64,000 nucleotides of DNA from Commensalibacter oyaizuii (GTDB taxonomy: Bacteria; Pseudomonadota; Alphaproteobacteria; Acetobacterales; Acetobacteraceae): NCBI RefSeq assembly GCF_029953265.1, contig NZ_JASBAO010000001.1, forward strand, positions 1,688,001-1,752,000, in the 5' to 3' direction. Made by a program: the position numbers and the translations under genes. Shown here piece after piece: positions 46,657 to 56,547 of this stretch. The notes under the pieces are model-generated. The model saw only the letters and a program-made list of their open reading frames with translations, did not search any database and was not told where the DNA came from. Position 1 is the first letter of the stretch, and the number at the start of each line of letters is the position of its first letter.

Positions 46657-46984
46657 TGAGTGTTGTTTCTTGTATAGAGCGGGGATTAAATTCGGGATGG
46701 GTGCTTGGGCCAAAAGCACGTATCTGTTCGCGGGTTGTGCGTGGAATGCGATTTGAATTCAATTCTACGGAATAGAGATCAACAATATATTGTGTTGCAA
46801 CATCTTTGCTGGCAATTTCTTGTGCCAAGTCAAGAGCCTCTTTCGAAGGGAAGATTTCTGCCTCTTCAAGGATAACGCTCCAGTATCCCTGGGGGGTAAA
46901 CCAAACAACGCGCCCATCAGAAAAGCGATTTGCGGTTAGCACAAAACTTCCTTCTGCATTTGCATTTTTATTCGTGGGGGCCAC
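46649..46984 (-). CDS. DUF2849 small protein of the sulfite reductase operon
   Basis: 111 residues. The stretch VVWFTPQGYWSVILEEAEIF near residue 30 is typical of DUF2849, which nearly always precedes the alphaproteobacterial sulfite reductase. Function is unproven; an electron-transfer or assembly partner has been suggested. It is the first gene of this operon. Confidence 0.9.
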   Translation of the reverse strand: MAPTNKNANAEGSFVLTANRFSDGRVVWFTPQGYWSVILEEAEIFPSKEALDLAQEIASKDVATQYIVDLYSVELNSNRIPRTTREQIRAFGPSTHPEFNPRSIQETTLNE

Positions 46985-47098
46985 AATATGGTATCCTTAT
47001 TAGATAGGGGTAATAAATCAAGTAATTTTTAATAATATATCGAATATTTTTATAATATACAAAGAATTATTGATGTTTCATTTATAATACGAAAAAAA

Positions 47099-47126
47099 AT
47101 AGTGAAAGAGATTCCTCTTTCACTAT
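47099..47126 (-). terminator. intrinsic terminator of the uspA gene
   Basis: ATAGTGAAAGAG (47099-47110) and CTCTTTCACTAT (47115-47126) form a perfect 12-bp stem with a 4-nt loop. On the minus strand it is followed by eight T's, about 30 bp after the uspA stop. Confidence 0.85.
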
Positions 47127-47157
47127 AAGATTAAGGAAATAGAAAAGATTACAATGA

Positions 47158-48033
47158 TCAACGATACATTAAAACAGCCAAATTGGCATGCTCTAGCATA
47201 TAGCTGGTAACCCCACCAAGAATCAGTTGTTTCCAGCGTGGGTGGGAATACGCCCCCATACATAGCAGATCACAACCATAGTCTGTGCAGGTGGCTAACA
47301 TATTTTCGCCCGTGTTTTTGTCGGCATTAAATTTTAATAAATCAACATCAATACCATAGAATTTAAGATAATCTGAAACATCGTTAATTGTATTACCCTG
47401 ATCTTCGTAATCAGCACTATATAAAATCCCAACCTTTTCAGCAGAATGAATCCATCTTAGGCTGGCGTGCAAGGCCGCTGCTGATTCAGCGCTGCCATTC
47501 CAAGCAATACAGATTCTTTTCGCAACACTGGTTGGGTTTTCTTTGGGGGCGATAACAACTGGACGACCGCTTTCGAAAAGTAATGTGTGTAATATTTCAG
47601 AAGAGGACACATGTTCGTCCGAGTTTGGATGAGAAAGAACGGTAATATCTGACAAACGGGAGCAATAGGTAATGATGCTGTTTTCACGACCCGTCAATGT
47701 TGTAAAACTTGCAGTTATTTTTCCATTCATTTCATCGCTAGGAGCCAAGGAGGTTTGCTCTATGCCGTGTGCATCAATGAAATCATCAAAAATTTTACGA
47801 GTGAATTTTAGTCGTTTTATGCTTTCGTGTTCTGCGATATTCATGACCTCTTCTATCATTGTTCCAGATAGCCCTTCTCCCGTTAAGGGTATAATGTCCT
47901 TTTTATCTGGATGAACGTGTAAAACAGCCAAATGTGCATCATAGCTTTGTGATAATAAGTATGCTGTCGTTAAGGTTGAGTGGGATAAGGAAGTACCTTG
48001 GATGGGAATTAATATTTTTTTGATATGAAGCAT
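47158..48033 (-). CDS. tandem universal stress protein
   Basis: 291 residues made of two UspA domains. The first begins with KKILIPIQGTSLSHSTLTTAY near residue 4; the second begins with ICIAWNGSAESAAALHASL near 175. The ATP-binding G-x2-G-x9-G-type motif is seen only in the second half, in CMGAYSHPRWKQLILGGVTSYML near the C-terminus. Such tandem proteins bind nucleotides and act in stress survival. AAGGAAT precedes the ATG. A strong terminator follows. Confidence 0.88.
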   Translation of the reverse strand: MLHIKKILIPIQGTSLSHSTLTTAYLLSQSYDAHLAVLHVHPDKKDIIPLTGEGLSGTMIEEVMNIAEHESIKRLKFTRKIFDDFIDAHGIEQTSLAPSDEMNGKITASFTTLTGRENSIITYCSRLSDITVLSHPNSDEHVSSSEILHTLLFESGRPVVIAPKENPTSVAKRICIAWNGSAESAAALHASLRWIHSAEKVGILYSADYEDQGNTINDVSDYLKFYGIDVDLLKFNADKNTGENMLATCTDYGCDLLCMGAYSHPRWKQLILGGVTSYMLEHANLAVLMYR

Positions 48034-48363
48034 TTGAATATTCCTTGTGCATAATCAGGACATATTAAGCTAAATAAACCTGCTAATCAGTATATTAATA
48101 AGAATGTTGTTCTATTAATATACAATTCTTTATAAGTTGATTATGGCAGGCTTTTAAAATTTGATCAAAAAGTATTTGAATGCCGTTTTTGAAAGCAAGT
48201 GAAGTTTTTGTGACATAAATTATCTTGCAAAGGAAATGAAAGGGCAGGATACTCTTTTCTTTCTACTATAAATCATGTATGAACAATAAAATGCAGATTT
48301 TTCTGTTTTTTCTGAGTATATATCATAAGTCGTGTAAACCATCAAAATATCTTAGGGATTATC
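48034..48363. other. divergent intergenic region uspA-fabI
   Basis: About 330 bp with no gene. TTGCAA at 48225-48230 and GATACT at 48248-48253, 17 bp apart, are a possible promoter for fabI. No other structure was evident. Confidence 0.35.
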
Positions 48364-49206
48364 ATGTCAAAAGAGGGTGCTGTACTTCCAGTCGAAGGGT
48401 CATTAATGCGAGGTAAACGTGGACTGATTATGGGTATGGCCAATAATCATTCTATTGCTTGGGGAATTGCTCGTGCTTGTGCATTACAAGGGGCAGAGCT
48501 TGCTTTTGCTTATCAAGGGGAAGCTTTAGAAAAAAGGGTAAAACCCTTAGCTGAAAGCTTGGGATCTGATTATCTTATTCCATGTGATGTTGGTAGCGAT
48601 GAAGATATTACCAAAGCATTTCAAAATATTGCTGATAAATGGGGCACACTGGATTTTGTTGTGCATGCAATTGGTTGGGCTGATAAGCAATATTTACGTG
48701 GTCGTTACGTTGATACACCTAGAGAAGCGTTTTTAACGGCTATGGATATTTCTTGCTTTTCTTTCACAGCTGTTGCTAAGGAAGCTGCAAAACTGATGCC
48801 AGAAGGTGGATCTTTGTTAACACTAACATATTTGGGTGCAGAACGTGTAATGCCACATTATAATGTGATGGGTATTGCAAAATCTGCATTGGAAACCTCT
48901 GTTAAATATATGGCGGCAGATTTGGGCGTGGATAATATCCGTGTCAATGGAATCTCTGCTGGTCCTATTAAGACATTGGCTGCCAGTGGTATTGGTGATT
49001 TCCGCTATATTTTAAAATGGAATCAATTAAATTCACCTTTGCAGCGTAATGTCTCAATTGACGAAGTTGGGGGCGCAGGAGTTTATCTTCTTTCTGATCT
49101 GTCCCGTGGGGTAACTGGTGAAGTCCATCACGTTGATTGTGGATACCATATTGTTGGAATGAAAAATCCAACAGCTCCAGATATAGCATTAGCTTCAGAA
49201 GAATAA
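48364..49206 (+). CDS. fabI: enoyl-[acyl-carrier-protein] reductase (NADH)
   Basis: 280 residues of the FabI short-chain dehydrogenase group. The glycine motif is the FabI-type MGMANNHSIAWGIA near residue 28. The catalytic Tyr-x6-Lys is YNVMGIAK near 162, with the LTYLGAERVMPH lead-in. It performs the last reduction in each fatty acid elongation cycle and is the target of triclosan-like inhibitors. It lies 30 bp upstream of aroC on the same strand. Confidence 0.95.
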   Translation: MSKEGAVLPVEGSLMRGKRGLIMGMANNHSIAWGIARACALQGAELAFAYQGEALEKRVKPLAESLGSDYLIPCDVGSDEDITKAFQNIADKWGTLDFVVHAIGWADKQYLRGRYVDTPREAFLTAMDISCFSFTAVAKEAAKLMPEGGSLLTLTYLGAERVMPHYNVMGIAKSALETSVKYMAADLGVDNIRVNGISAGPIKTLAASGIGDFRYILKWNQLNSPLQRNVSIDEVGGAGVYLLSDLSRGVTGEVHHVDCGYHIVGMKNPTAPDIALASEE

Positions 49207-49236
49207 TATTATTTTCCATAGTGAGTACAAGATACC

Positions 49237-50334
49237 ATGTCGTATAATAGTTTTGGCACATTATTTCGGGTTACGACATGGGGGGAAAGTCACGGGCCTT
49301 CTATTGGATGTGTTGTTGATGGATGCCCCCCTCAAATTCCTTTGTCTGAGGCATTAATTCAACCTTGGTTGGATTTGCGCAGACCTGGAAAATCTGCTTT
49401 TACTACAACACGTAACGAACCTGATCAGGTAAAAATCTTATCAGGGGTTTTCGAGGGAAAAACAACAGGCACCCCGATTTCTTTGCTTATTGAAAATACG
49501 AATCAACGTTCCAAGGATTACTCTAATATTGCTCAATCTTACCGTCCAGGACATGCCGATATTGCCTACGACTTGAAGTATGGTACTCGTGATTATCGTG
49601 GGGGTGGACGATCTTCGGCTCGTGAAACAGCAATGCGGGTTGCTGCGGGGGCAATCGCACGATTAATCTTGGGGGATAAGGTTAAAATCCGTGGAGCCTT
49701 GGTACAAATTGGCGATCAGACTATTGACCGCCGTAACTGGTCTTGGGACGAGGTTACTAATAATGAATTTTTCTGTCCAGATGCAAAAATGGTGCCAAAA
49801 TGGCAGGATTATCTGGCTTCTATTCGTAAAGCGGGGTCGTCTATTGGGGCAGTGATTGAATTGGTTGCTGAAGGGGTACCGGCGGGCTTAGGTGCGCCTA
49901 TTTATGGAAAATTAGACGCTGATATTGCCCAAGCAATGATGAGTATCAATGCAGTTAAAGGGGTTGAAATTGGTGATGGATTTTCTGCTGCCACCTTACG
50001 TGGAGAGGAAAATGCTGATCCTATATATTTGGCTGATGGAAAGCTTTCTTTTTCTTCTAACCATGCTGGGGGTATTTTGGGGGGTATTTCCACAGGACAA
50101 CCAATTACTGTACGTTTTGCAGTTAAACCAACGAGTTCTATTTTAATTCCGCAGCCTTCAATTGACTCGGAAGGAAATGCAACTGAAGTTATTACCAAGG
50201 GACGTCATGATCCGTGCGTTGGCATTCGGGCAGTACCAGTTGGCGAAGCCATGCTAGCGTGTGTATTAGCAGACCACTGGTTACGTCATCGCGGACAAGT
50301 CGGGCAATTTCGTTCTACCATTTTAGACAAGTAA
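49237..50334 (+). CDS. aroC: chorismate synthase
   Basis: 365 residues. All three family signatures are visible: [20 protein letters not shown] near residue 13, [30 protein letters not shown] near 106, and [17 protein letters not shown] near 326. It converts 5-enolpyruvylshikimate 3-phosphate to chorismate with reduced FMN. Placed after fabI, possibly co-transcribed. Confidence 0.97.
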   Translation: MSYNSFGTLFRVTTWGESHGPSIGCVVDGCPPQIPLSEALIQPWLDLRRPGKSAFTTTRNEPDQVKILSGVFEGKTTGTPISLLIENTNQRSKDYSNIAQSYRPGHADIAYDLKYGTRDYRGGGRSSARETAMRVAAGAIARLILGDKVKIRGALVQIGDQTIDRRNWSWDEVTNNEFFCPDAKMVPKWQDYLASIRKAGSSIGAVIELVAEGVPAGLGAPIYGKLDADIAQAMMSINAVKGVEIGDGFSAATLRGEENADPIYLADGKLSFSSNHAGGILGGISTGQPITVRFAVKPTSSILIPQPSIDSEGNATEVITKGRHDPCVGIRAVPVGEAMLACVLADHWLRHRGQVGQFRSTILDK

Positions 50335-50518
50335 AAGTTTTAAAGATAAGAGCTTATATTTTGTTTGCTTGACATAAGAATAATAAAATTTATTCTCTTT
50401 ATAGGTCGTGTCCCTTAATATTAAAAAATATCTTTTGTTGGCATACATTAAACTTATTATGATAGTATAGACAGAGCTTCAATTTATCATAAATTTCTTA
50501 AACAAACAGAGCATCCTT

Positions 50519-50704
50519 ATGGAAAATATCAGAAAACAACCAGGTTTTGAAAGAGATTTCATTCAAGATCAATTGTCGAAAATGGCTAAAGATGCTGCGC
50601 ATGCTGGTATACCTGCGGATGTTTTTGAAGCATTAGTAATTGCGTTGGCTGAAGAGTTAGATTTCGAAAAAATCATGTCAGTTTCAAAGGAAATCTCGCA
50701 GTGA
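50519..50704 (+). CDS. small protein coupled to the CbpA-like J protein
   Basis: 61 residues, mostly helical and charged ([20 protein letters not shown]...). Its TGA overlaps the GTG start of the next gene (GTGA), so the two are translationally coupled, which supports a real gene. I do not recognise the family. A TTGACA at 50369 with TATTCT 16 bp further may be its promoter. Confidence 0.7.
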   Translation: MENIRKQPGFERDFIQDQLSKMAKDAAHAGIPADVFEALVIALAEELDFEKIMSVSKEISQ

Positions 50705-51615
50705 GTAAAGACCCTTACAAAATATTAGGTGTTTCTAAAACCGCCAGTCAGGATGAAATTCGCAAAGCATATCGTAATTTAGCAAAAAAGCATCATCCTG
50801 ATTTAAATCCTGGCGATAAAAATGCTGAAGAACAGTTTAAATTGATTGGGATTGCAAACGAACTTTTATCTGATCCAGAAAAGCGAGCACGCTATGACCG
50901 TGGCGAAATCGATATTAATGGTCAAGAACAAGGTTTCGCTAGAGGGGGTGGTTATCGTCATTATGCTGATGGTAATCAAGGGTTTCGTTATAGTCATGCA
51001 GGGAATGGTGCCCAGTTTTCCGAAGAAGATTTACAAGATATCTTTGGAATGTTTGGCGGTGCAGGTAGGGGACCTTTTCAGCAAGGGGGCGGTTTTCGCG
51101 CACAGCGGGGGCAGGATCGCAGGTATAACTTAGATATTGACTTTCTAGAAGCGGTCAATGGAACCAAATCTAGGGTAACGTTACCTAATGGTGGAATGTT
51201 GGATGTTTCCATTCCAGCGGGTATTGAAGATGGTAAAGTCTTACGCTTACGTGGTAAAGGTGAACCAGGTTTTCAAAACGGGCCTGCAGGTGACGCTTTA
51301 ATTACCATTCATATTCGTCCCCATCCTCATTTTAAACGTGAAGGCAGAAATATTCGTTTGAATTGGCCTGTAGATTTAAAAACGGCAGTTTTAGGGGGAA
51401 AAATCACCGTCCCAACCCCCAAAGGCGATGTTGCTTTGAATATTCCAGCTCATTCAGACACAGGTAATGTCTTGCGTTTGCGTGGAAGAGGGTTACCAGC
51501 CAAAGGACAAGATGAAGCTGGAGATTTGTATGTTACCTTACAAGTAACCATCGGTAAGGTTGACAAAGCTTTGGAAGATTTTTTTAAGAACTTACCAGCT
51601 AATTCTGACAAATAG
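50701..51615 (+). CDS. cbpA: curved-DNA-binding / DnaJ-family co-chaperone (CbpA-like)
   Basis: 304 residues from a GTG start. The J domain spans residues 1-65, with the HPD motif in [14 protein letters not shown] near residue 32. A Gly/Arg/Phe-rich linker runs to about 130 ([19 protein letters not shown]), then two DnaJ C-terminal beta domains with no zinc-finger cysteines, as in CbpA. It stimulates DnaK and may bind DNA. CbpM, its regulator, is encoded 30 bp downstream. Confidence 0.9.
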   Translation: MSKDPYKILGVSKTASQDEIRKAYRNLAKKHHPDLNPGDKNAEEQFKLIGIANELLSDPEKRARYDRGEIDINGQEQGFARGGGYRHYADGNQGFRYSHAGNGAQFSEEDLQDIFGMFGGAGRGPFQQGGGFRAQRGQDRRYNLDIDFLEAVNGTKSRVTLPNGGMLDVSIPAGIEDGKVLRLRGKGEPGFQNGPAGDALITIHIRPHPHFKREGRNIRLNWPVDLKTAVLGGKITVPTPKGDVALNIPAHSDTGNVLRLRGRGLPAKGQDEAGDLYVTLQVTIGKVDKALEDFFKNLPANSDK

Positions 51616-51645
51616 CATTATATTAAAAATCGGGGAGAAGAAGAG

Positions 51646-51993
51646 ATGATAACACTTGAAACACTTTGTCTTAATCTTCCACAAGTATCATCTGCTGAAA
51701 TTGAGATTTGGATCCGCAATCAATGGGTAAAACCAGAGACAAAAGAAGGTCATTACTGCTTTCATGAAATTGATGAAGCTCGTATTCGACTGATTTTAGA
51801 ATTGCGTGATCACTTGGGGGTAACAGAAGATGCAATGCCCTTAGTTCTACAATTGATTGATCAGTTATATACGACGCGACGTCAGATGCGATATTTATGT
51901 GAAATTATCGCAACAGATCATTATCCTGACAGTCGCCAAAAGTTACGTCGTATGATGGATGAAATTATAATTACAACGGATATAAAGTCATAG
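51646..51993 (+). CDS. cbpM: chaperone modulator CbpM
   Basis: 115 residues of the CbpM/MerR-like helical family. The block [38 protein letters not shown] near residues 45-85 is the typical signature. It binds the J domain of CbpA and restrains it. It follows cbpA by 30 bp with AAGAAGAG upstream. It converges on folE with a 6-bp overlap. Confidence 0.88.
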   Translation: MITLETLCLNLPQVSSAEIEIWIRNQWVKPETKEGHYCFHEIDEARIRLILELRDHLGVTEDAMPLVLQLIDQLYTTRRQMRYLCEIIATDHYPDSRQKLRRMMDEIIITTDIKS

Positions 51994-52590
51994 TCCGTTG
52001 GCTGGACGATTTAACATGGTTAACAATTCAGCTCTTTGTTCTGGATTGTCTCTAAAGACCCCCAGCATTTTAGAAGTAACCATAGAAACGCCCGTATTAT
52101 GGACACCACGAGTTGTCATACATTCGTGCGTCGCTTCTATGATGACGGCGACACCTTGGGGCTCTAAAGCTTCCTGAATTGTATTGGCTATTTCTGAAGT
52201 CATGCGCTCTTGGATTTGTAAACGTTTGGCAAAAACTTCGACAATACGCGCCAATTTTGATATTCCAACGACGTGAAGGCGCGGTAGATAAGCAATATGA
52301 ACTTTTCCAATAATAGGAACCATATGATGCTCGCAGTGGCTTTCAAAGCGGATATCTTTTAATAGAACTATTTCTTTATACCCGCCAACTTCTTCAAAAG
52401 TACGGGAGAGTATTTCAACAGGGTCTTCTTTATATCCTGCAAAAAATTCGTCAAAGGATTTAACAACGCGTTTTGGAGTGTCTATTAATCCTTCGCGATC
52501 AGGGTTATCCCCTGCCCAACGAATTAAAGTGCGAATGGCTTCTTCTGCTTCTTCGCGTGTGGGGGGTGAAGTAGGGTTTTCAATATTCAT
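51988..52590 (-). CDS. folE: GTP cyclohydrolase I
   Basis: 200 residues. Zinc ligands are in [20 protein letters not shown] near residue 88 (Cys, His) and [11 protein letters not shown] near 160. The [16 protein letters not shown] region is also typical. It makes dihydroneopterin triphosphate for folate and, in this genome, for the QueD-QueE-QueC branch encoded at 26.8-28.7 kb. Confidence 0.96.
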   Translation of the reverse strand: MNIENPTSPPTREEAEEAIRTLIRWAGDNPDREGLIDTPKRVVKSFDEFFAGYKEDPVEILSRTFEEVGGYKEIVLLKDIRFESHCEHHMVPIIGKVHIAYLPRLHVVGISKLARIVEVFAKRLQIQERMTSEIANTIQEALEPQGVAVIIEATHECMTTRGVHNTGVSMVTSKMLGVFRDNPEQRAELLTMLNRPANGL

Positions 52591-52605
52591 AAAACAGTTT
52601 CATCC

Positions 52606-53085
52606 TTAGTGAATAGGGGAGAAGTCGTTAGGATTATCTAAATTAAACGTTGGGATGGGTATTAAAAGCTCAGCTTTTTTATCGTTGGTAAAAGTATAAG
52701 ATCCTTTAATGATGTTAGATGGGGTATCTAGTGTCAGACTGGTTGTAAAATCACATGCCTCTCCAGATTTGATGAATGGGCGGTGCTTAATACGCAGCGC
52801 ATTATCCAGTGGTTCTTTAGATCCATTACTTTTGATAACAAACCAATCTTTTTTTAAGATATGTATAGTTTCTCTTCGGTGATTTTCGACACGAACATGA
52901 TATCCCCAGCTATATAAAGAACGTTGAGGATAAGAAAAATCACTTAGCCAAAATGGATAAATAGCAATGCGAACATCGTGTGTTGTGACTTCAAAAAATT
53001 GTTTTGTTCCATGCAGTTTTTGATATTGTTCTGTTGAAGCATGGGAAATGGGTGAAAAGAGTAGAGGAGTATATTCATTATTCAT
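52606..53085 (-). CDS. apaG: ApaG-type domain protein
   Basis: 159 residues from ATG 53085 (MNNEYTPLLF); an in-frame ATG at 53130 is inside metZ. The ApaG fibronectin-like domain is seen from about residue 40: SYPQRSLYSWGYHVRVENHRRETIHILKKDW, then GSYTFTNDKKAELLIPIPTFNLD. It has a longer N-terminus than E. coli ApaG (125). Function unproven; earlier Co2+/Mg2+ efflux claims are based on mutants. It lies 16 bp upstream of folE on the same strand, and 12 bp after metZ. Confidence 0.82.
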   Translation of the reverse strand: MNNEYTPLLFSPISHASTEQYQKLHGTKQFFEVTTHDVRIAIYPFWLSDFSYPQRSLYSWGYHVRVENHRRETIHILKKDWFVIKSNGSKEPLDNALRIKHRPFIKSGEACDFTTSLTLDTPSNIIKGSYTFTNDKKAELLIPIPTFNLDNPNDFSPIH

Positions 53086-53096
53086 AATAGTATTCT

Positions 53097-54293
53097 TTAT
53101 GTCAACGCAGCAATTGCGTCTAGTCCACATTGTAAATCTTCAATCAAATCCTGTGGATCCTCTAAACCAACAGAAAAACGAATAGAACCATCTGTTATGC
53201 CAAGGCGTAAACGATCCTCTTGGCTGACTTTCATATGAGTTGTTGTCGCAGGGTGTGTCATCATACAACGACTATCCCCTAAATTATTAGAGATTAAGAT
53301 TAATTTTAAAGCATTCATAAATGTGAAGGCTGCTTTTTTGCCGCCTTTTACTTCAAAAGCAATCATCGTGCTTGGTGCAGACATCTGCTTTTGCCCAAGA
53401 GTATATTGTGGGTGCGATTTTAACCCAGGATATAAAACGCGCTTTATATAGGAGGATTTTTCTAGAAATTTTGCACAATGCAAGGCGTTATTTGTCATTT
53501 TTTCGATACGTACAGGTAGAGTTTCCAATCCCTTTAAAAACACCCATGCATTAAAAGGAGATAGACTTAACCCTGTGTTACGAGTGAAAGGGACAATATG
53601 ATCATCTAAGAGCTTTTTGCTGCCCAATATCGCACCACCCAGCACTCTACCCTGACCATCAATATGTTTTGTACAAGAATAAGTGACTAGGTCGGCCCCA
53701 AATTGTAATGGTTTTTGATAAAGGGGTGTTGCAAATACGTTATCGACAATCAATGTCCCCCCTGCTTTGTGGGTGAGGTCGGCGATGGCTTGAATATCTA
53801 AAATATCCAACATTGGATTTGAAGGTGTCTCGATAAGAACAGCTTTGGTAGGTTTGCTAAGGGCCTCTTGCCATTGTTGTAAGTCAGTACCATCAATGAA
53901 TATCCCCTCAATTCCCATTTGTGGTAAAAGATTTTGTACAATCCAGTAGCTCGAACCAAAGAGGGCAAGAGATGCAACGACACGGTCGCCAGATTTTAAT
54001 AAAGGTAGAAGGCTTGCAAAAATCGCGCTCATTCCTGTTGACGTTGTAACGCATGCTTCTGCTTGTTCAAGTGCAGCAAGACGGTTTTCTAATGCCTTTG
54101 TTGTGGGATTGTTGAAACGACTATATTGATAGTGCGTTTCCTCCCCTTTAAAGGTTCGTTCGGCTTGCTCTGCGTTTTCATATACGAAACCAGAGGTTAA
54201 AAAAAGTGCTTCGCTGGTTTCTGCAAATAAGGTACGTTCAACTTCCCCGTGAATAAGTTGAGTTGCAGGACGATAATGCTGTTTTTTTGTCAT
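53097..54293 (-). CDS. metZ: O-succinylhomoserine sulfhydrylase
   Basis: 398 residues from ATG 54293 (MTKKQHYRPATQLIHG), chosen for the AAGGG site before it; the ORF reaches 54332. Cys/Met metabolism PLP enzyme: the phosphate-binding ASLALFGSSYWIV is near residue 106, and the PLP Lys is in TYSCTKHIDGQGRVLGGA near 203. The GQGRVLGG form is typical of MetZ rather than MetB or MetC. It makes homocysteine from O-succinylhomoserine and sulfide, the product of the sulfite reductase at 45-46.7 kb. Confidence 0.92.
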   Translation of the reverse strand: MTKKQHYRPATQLIHGEVERTLFAETSEALFLTSGFVYENAEQAERTFKGEETHYQYSRFNNPTTKALENRLAALEQAEACVTTSTGMSAIFASLLPLLKSGDRVVASLALFGSSYWIVQNLLPQMGIEGIFIDGTDLQQWQEALSKPTKAVLIETPSNPMLDILDIQAIADLTHKAGGTLIVDNVFATPLYQKPLQFGADLVTYSCTKHIDGQGRVLGGAILGSKKLLDDHIVPFTRNTGLSLSPFNAWVFLKGLETLPVRIEKMTNNALHCAKFLEKSSYIKRVLYPGLKSHPQYTLGQKQMSAPSTMIAFEVKGGKKAAFTFMNALKLILISNNLGDSRCMMTHPATTTHMKVSQEDRLRLGITDGSIRFSVGLEDPQDLIEDLQCGLDAIAALT

Positions 54294-55041
54294 ACAATTA
54301 CCCTTTTTACAAATTAAATATTCAATTAACAAAACTAACGCATAAAAAATAATTAATTTGCCAATGTAAGAAATTAAATTTCATCATACTCTATAATTTT
54401 TGTCGATATTGCAAGAGAAATTATGGATTATTTATTTTATTCTTTGCATTGAGATGAAGTGTTTACGCAATTAATCAAGATTTATTTAATCTATACTTAT
54501 ACTGTTAAATTATTTTTGTAGTTTAGATAAGGTGTCTATAAATAAAAGTAAAGATATATAAAGAAAAATAATCCATTTTAAATTCCAGCTTATATTATAT
54601 AGTTATTTAGTGTTTATATTTTTTACATTCAGATTTTAATTATTTATTTATATTAATAATTTTTAACCTTTGATTTACCTTATTTTTAAAATAGATATTG
54701 CTGAAAATAATTAACAATAAATGCATCATTTTCCCAAGATTCCTTATTTGCAAGCTTTGCTACTATTATTTTTTTGTTTTCATGTGGTTATAGTTAATGT
54801 TATCGATATAATTTTAGAGACGTAATATAATCTACATCGTATGATTGGTTAAAATACAAATTATTTCATTATTTTTGTTATGATATTTAGTTTGATAAAA
54901 AGAAACTGCTGATTTAAGATTAATTAACGCGCTTAGTAGATCAAAATTAAGAGGATCATACATTTAACTAGCCAAATGTTATTTTATTATGAATGGGGAT
55001 AGTTAGTTGAAGGGTTTTTTATGATGCAAAATACAGAGATA
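54294..55041. other. 750-bp AT-rich interval upstream of metZ
   Basis: No gene is supported on either strand. The metZ promoter must lie here. I looked for a SAM riboswitch (SAM-II/SAM-V type) upstream of metZ and saw no pseudoknot-like pattern. It marks the start of the accessory region. Confidence 0.45.
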
Positions 55042-55407
55042 TTAAGTTTATAAGATTTTTTCGATGTTTTTTAAACGAAGATTTTGCGTGTTTTTTTGGA
55101 GATGATAGATGGAAAAGTGATGGTGGACTTTGTTCTTACTGCGGAAGTATTTCTACAGTTGAGTGTAAAACAACAATCCTATGCTTTGTTATTGCAAAGA
55201 TTGCCGTGTCAACAGTTAATCACTGCGTAGGTGAGTGTAAAAACGGTAAACCGTAGTTATTGCGGAATATTTCATCATATAAGTTTCAAACATTTACATC
55301 GATATGTGAGTGAATTCACGCTTCGTTATAATACTATAGATTCTGGTTCATTAGCTTTTATAGAGCAAATAATAGATAAAATATATAACAGACGTTTAAT
55401 TGATTAA
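55042..55407 (+). pseudogene. remnant of an IS1595-type transposase
   Basis: Three fragments in different frames. At about 55108-55165 the phrase RWKSDGGLCSYCGS matches the N-terminal zinc-binding part; near 55175-55205 CYCKDCRVNS follows in another frame; 55282-55407 gives HLHRYVSEFTLRYNT and ends RRLID, the C-terminus of IS1595-family transposases. The middle with the catalytic DDE residues is missing, so it is a dead relic. No inverted terminal repeats were found. Confidence 0.6.
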
Positions 55408-55418
55408 GGAGTTAGTTT

Positions 55419-55516
55419 ATGTTTGGAAAAGATAATGAAACTAAACCTACTAATTTTTTGATAATATTGCTGAAATAGTAAAATCATTCAAAATTCCTTT
55501 AGAAAAAATTAAATAG
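55419..55516 (+). pseudogene. short frameshifted ORF after the transposase relic
   Basis: ATG 55419 follows a good AAGGAG. The frame MFGKDNETKPTNF breaks at a run of T's, and the next frame continues NIAEIVKSFKIPLEKIK to a TAG at 55516. One lost base explains this. Function unknown. Confidence 0.4.
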
Positions 55517-55589
55517 TAATTACTAAATCAGAGATTTAATCATTGCGCTTTTTCTTGTGTTTTAAATCTAACTCCATAAGGTAAGTAAA

Positions 55590-55689
55590 AATGATTGATG
55601 AAATAATCAAACAAACAAATGATGATCAACCAGCATAAGTAACCACTAAAGCCCCAGAAGATGGAGGATTCCCAGGGCTGAAAAACTAA
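55590..55689 (+). pseudogene. short ORF pair before the phage protein
   Basis: MIDEIIKQTNDDQPA ends at an in-frame TAA, and the same frame continues VTTKAPEDGGFPGLKN to a second TAA just before the phage neck gene. It looks like a small phage gene with one nonsense mutation. Confidence 0.35.
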
Positions 55690-55700
55690 CTTATAGAGAA

Positions 55701-56198
55701 ATGTATAATTTAATAGGGAAGTTCTTACAAAAAGCGATCCCTATTAGAGTAAAAAACGACCGAATTTCAACTTCTAAGCATCTTTATATCGCTTTGCAGG
55801 TTATAAATGAAAATCAACTTTCAACGACTGAGACCCGTTATACGGACAAACATAAAATTTTATGGGCGCGATCAGAAGTGACAATGGAGATGAAGTTTGT
55901 AGGTTCGGGCAATATTGCAGCTTTAGAGATCGCCAAAGCTTTTACCGTAAGGTTTAATGATGCTTGGGCAAGTGAACAATTTGAACAATATAGTGATATT
56001 TTATTTCCTCTTTATTGTGATGATGTAAAAGTTGAAAAGTTCTCAATCAACTCTGAAGATCAATATGATGATGCATGTTCTGTGACAGCATATTTTGAGT
56101 ACCACCCAGAGTTTGGCATCTGTGAAGAAAGTTCTAAAGAGGTGATTATGAGTGTTCTTGTAGCGGATACAAATACAAATATAGAAAAAAAGTATTAA
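55701..56198 (+). CDS. phage neck terminator (gp12/LIC_12616)-like protein
   Basis: 165 residues. The pattern of an N-terminal helix MYNLIGKFLQKAIPI, a beta-rich middle (ILWARSEVTMEMKFVGSGN), an IAKAFTVRFND helix and a C-terminal AYFEYHPEFGI strand is that of the phage neck terminator family found in the tail modules of contractile phages. The start follows AGAGAAA. It is intact, but its neighbours are broken, so it is probably a remnant of a prophage tail module. Confidence 0.55.
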   Translation: MYNLIGKFLQKAIPIRVKNDRISTSKHLYIALQVINENQLSTTETRYTDKHKILWARSEVTMEMKFVGSGNIAALEIAKAFTVRFNDAWASEQFEQYSDILFPLYCDDVKVEKFSINSEDQYDDACSVTAYFEYHPEFGICEESSKEVIMSVLVADTNTNIEKKY

Positions 56199-56201
56199 AT
56201 T

Positions 56202-56447
56202 ATGTCCGTTATTCCTGAATCTGAATGGCAAAAGAAATTCAACAAGACTTCATCTCAAGATAATTCCCAGACATGGCAGAATAGGTTTAAAAAGCCCGTT
56301 TGGCAACAAGATACAAGAACATGGAGCGAAAAGTTTAATCACTCAACAAAGTATGTTTATAAACCCATTAATGAAAATTATTATATTAAACAAGCTGCTA
56401 TTATATTTGTGGAGAAAGCAACTTGGTGGGCTGGTAGTTTTTTTTAA
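56202..56447 (+). CDS. hypothetical protein with repeated aromatic/Lys motif, phage remnant
   Basis: 81 residues. An internal motif repeats three times: EWQKKFNK, TWQNRFKK and TWSEKFNH, each a Trp followed by basic residues and Phe. The C-terminus AIIFVEKATWWAGSFF is hydrophobic and may insert in a membrane. It is 3 bp after the phage neck gene. I do not recognise the family. Confidence 0.5.
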   Translation: MSVIPESEWQKKFNKTSSQDNSQTWQNRFKKPVWQQDTRTWSEKFNHSTKYVYKPINENYYIKQAAIIFVEKATWWAGSFF

Positions 56448-56547
56448 GGGTCTTATTTCTTTGAAAAAAGATGGCACACTTTCTGTTTTTGTCCGAGCTT
56501 GAGTACCTATCGAACTAGTTTCTTAAACGACTGTTGAATGGTACGTG

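Noticed and set aside
54294-54480. SAM riboswitch upstream of metZ
   Set aside because: No SAM-II or SAM-V-like core or pseudoknot pairing could be traced in the minus-strand leader.
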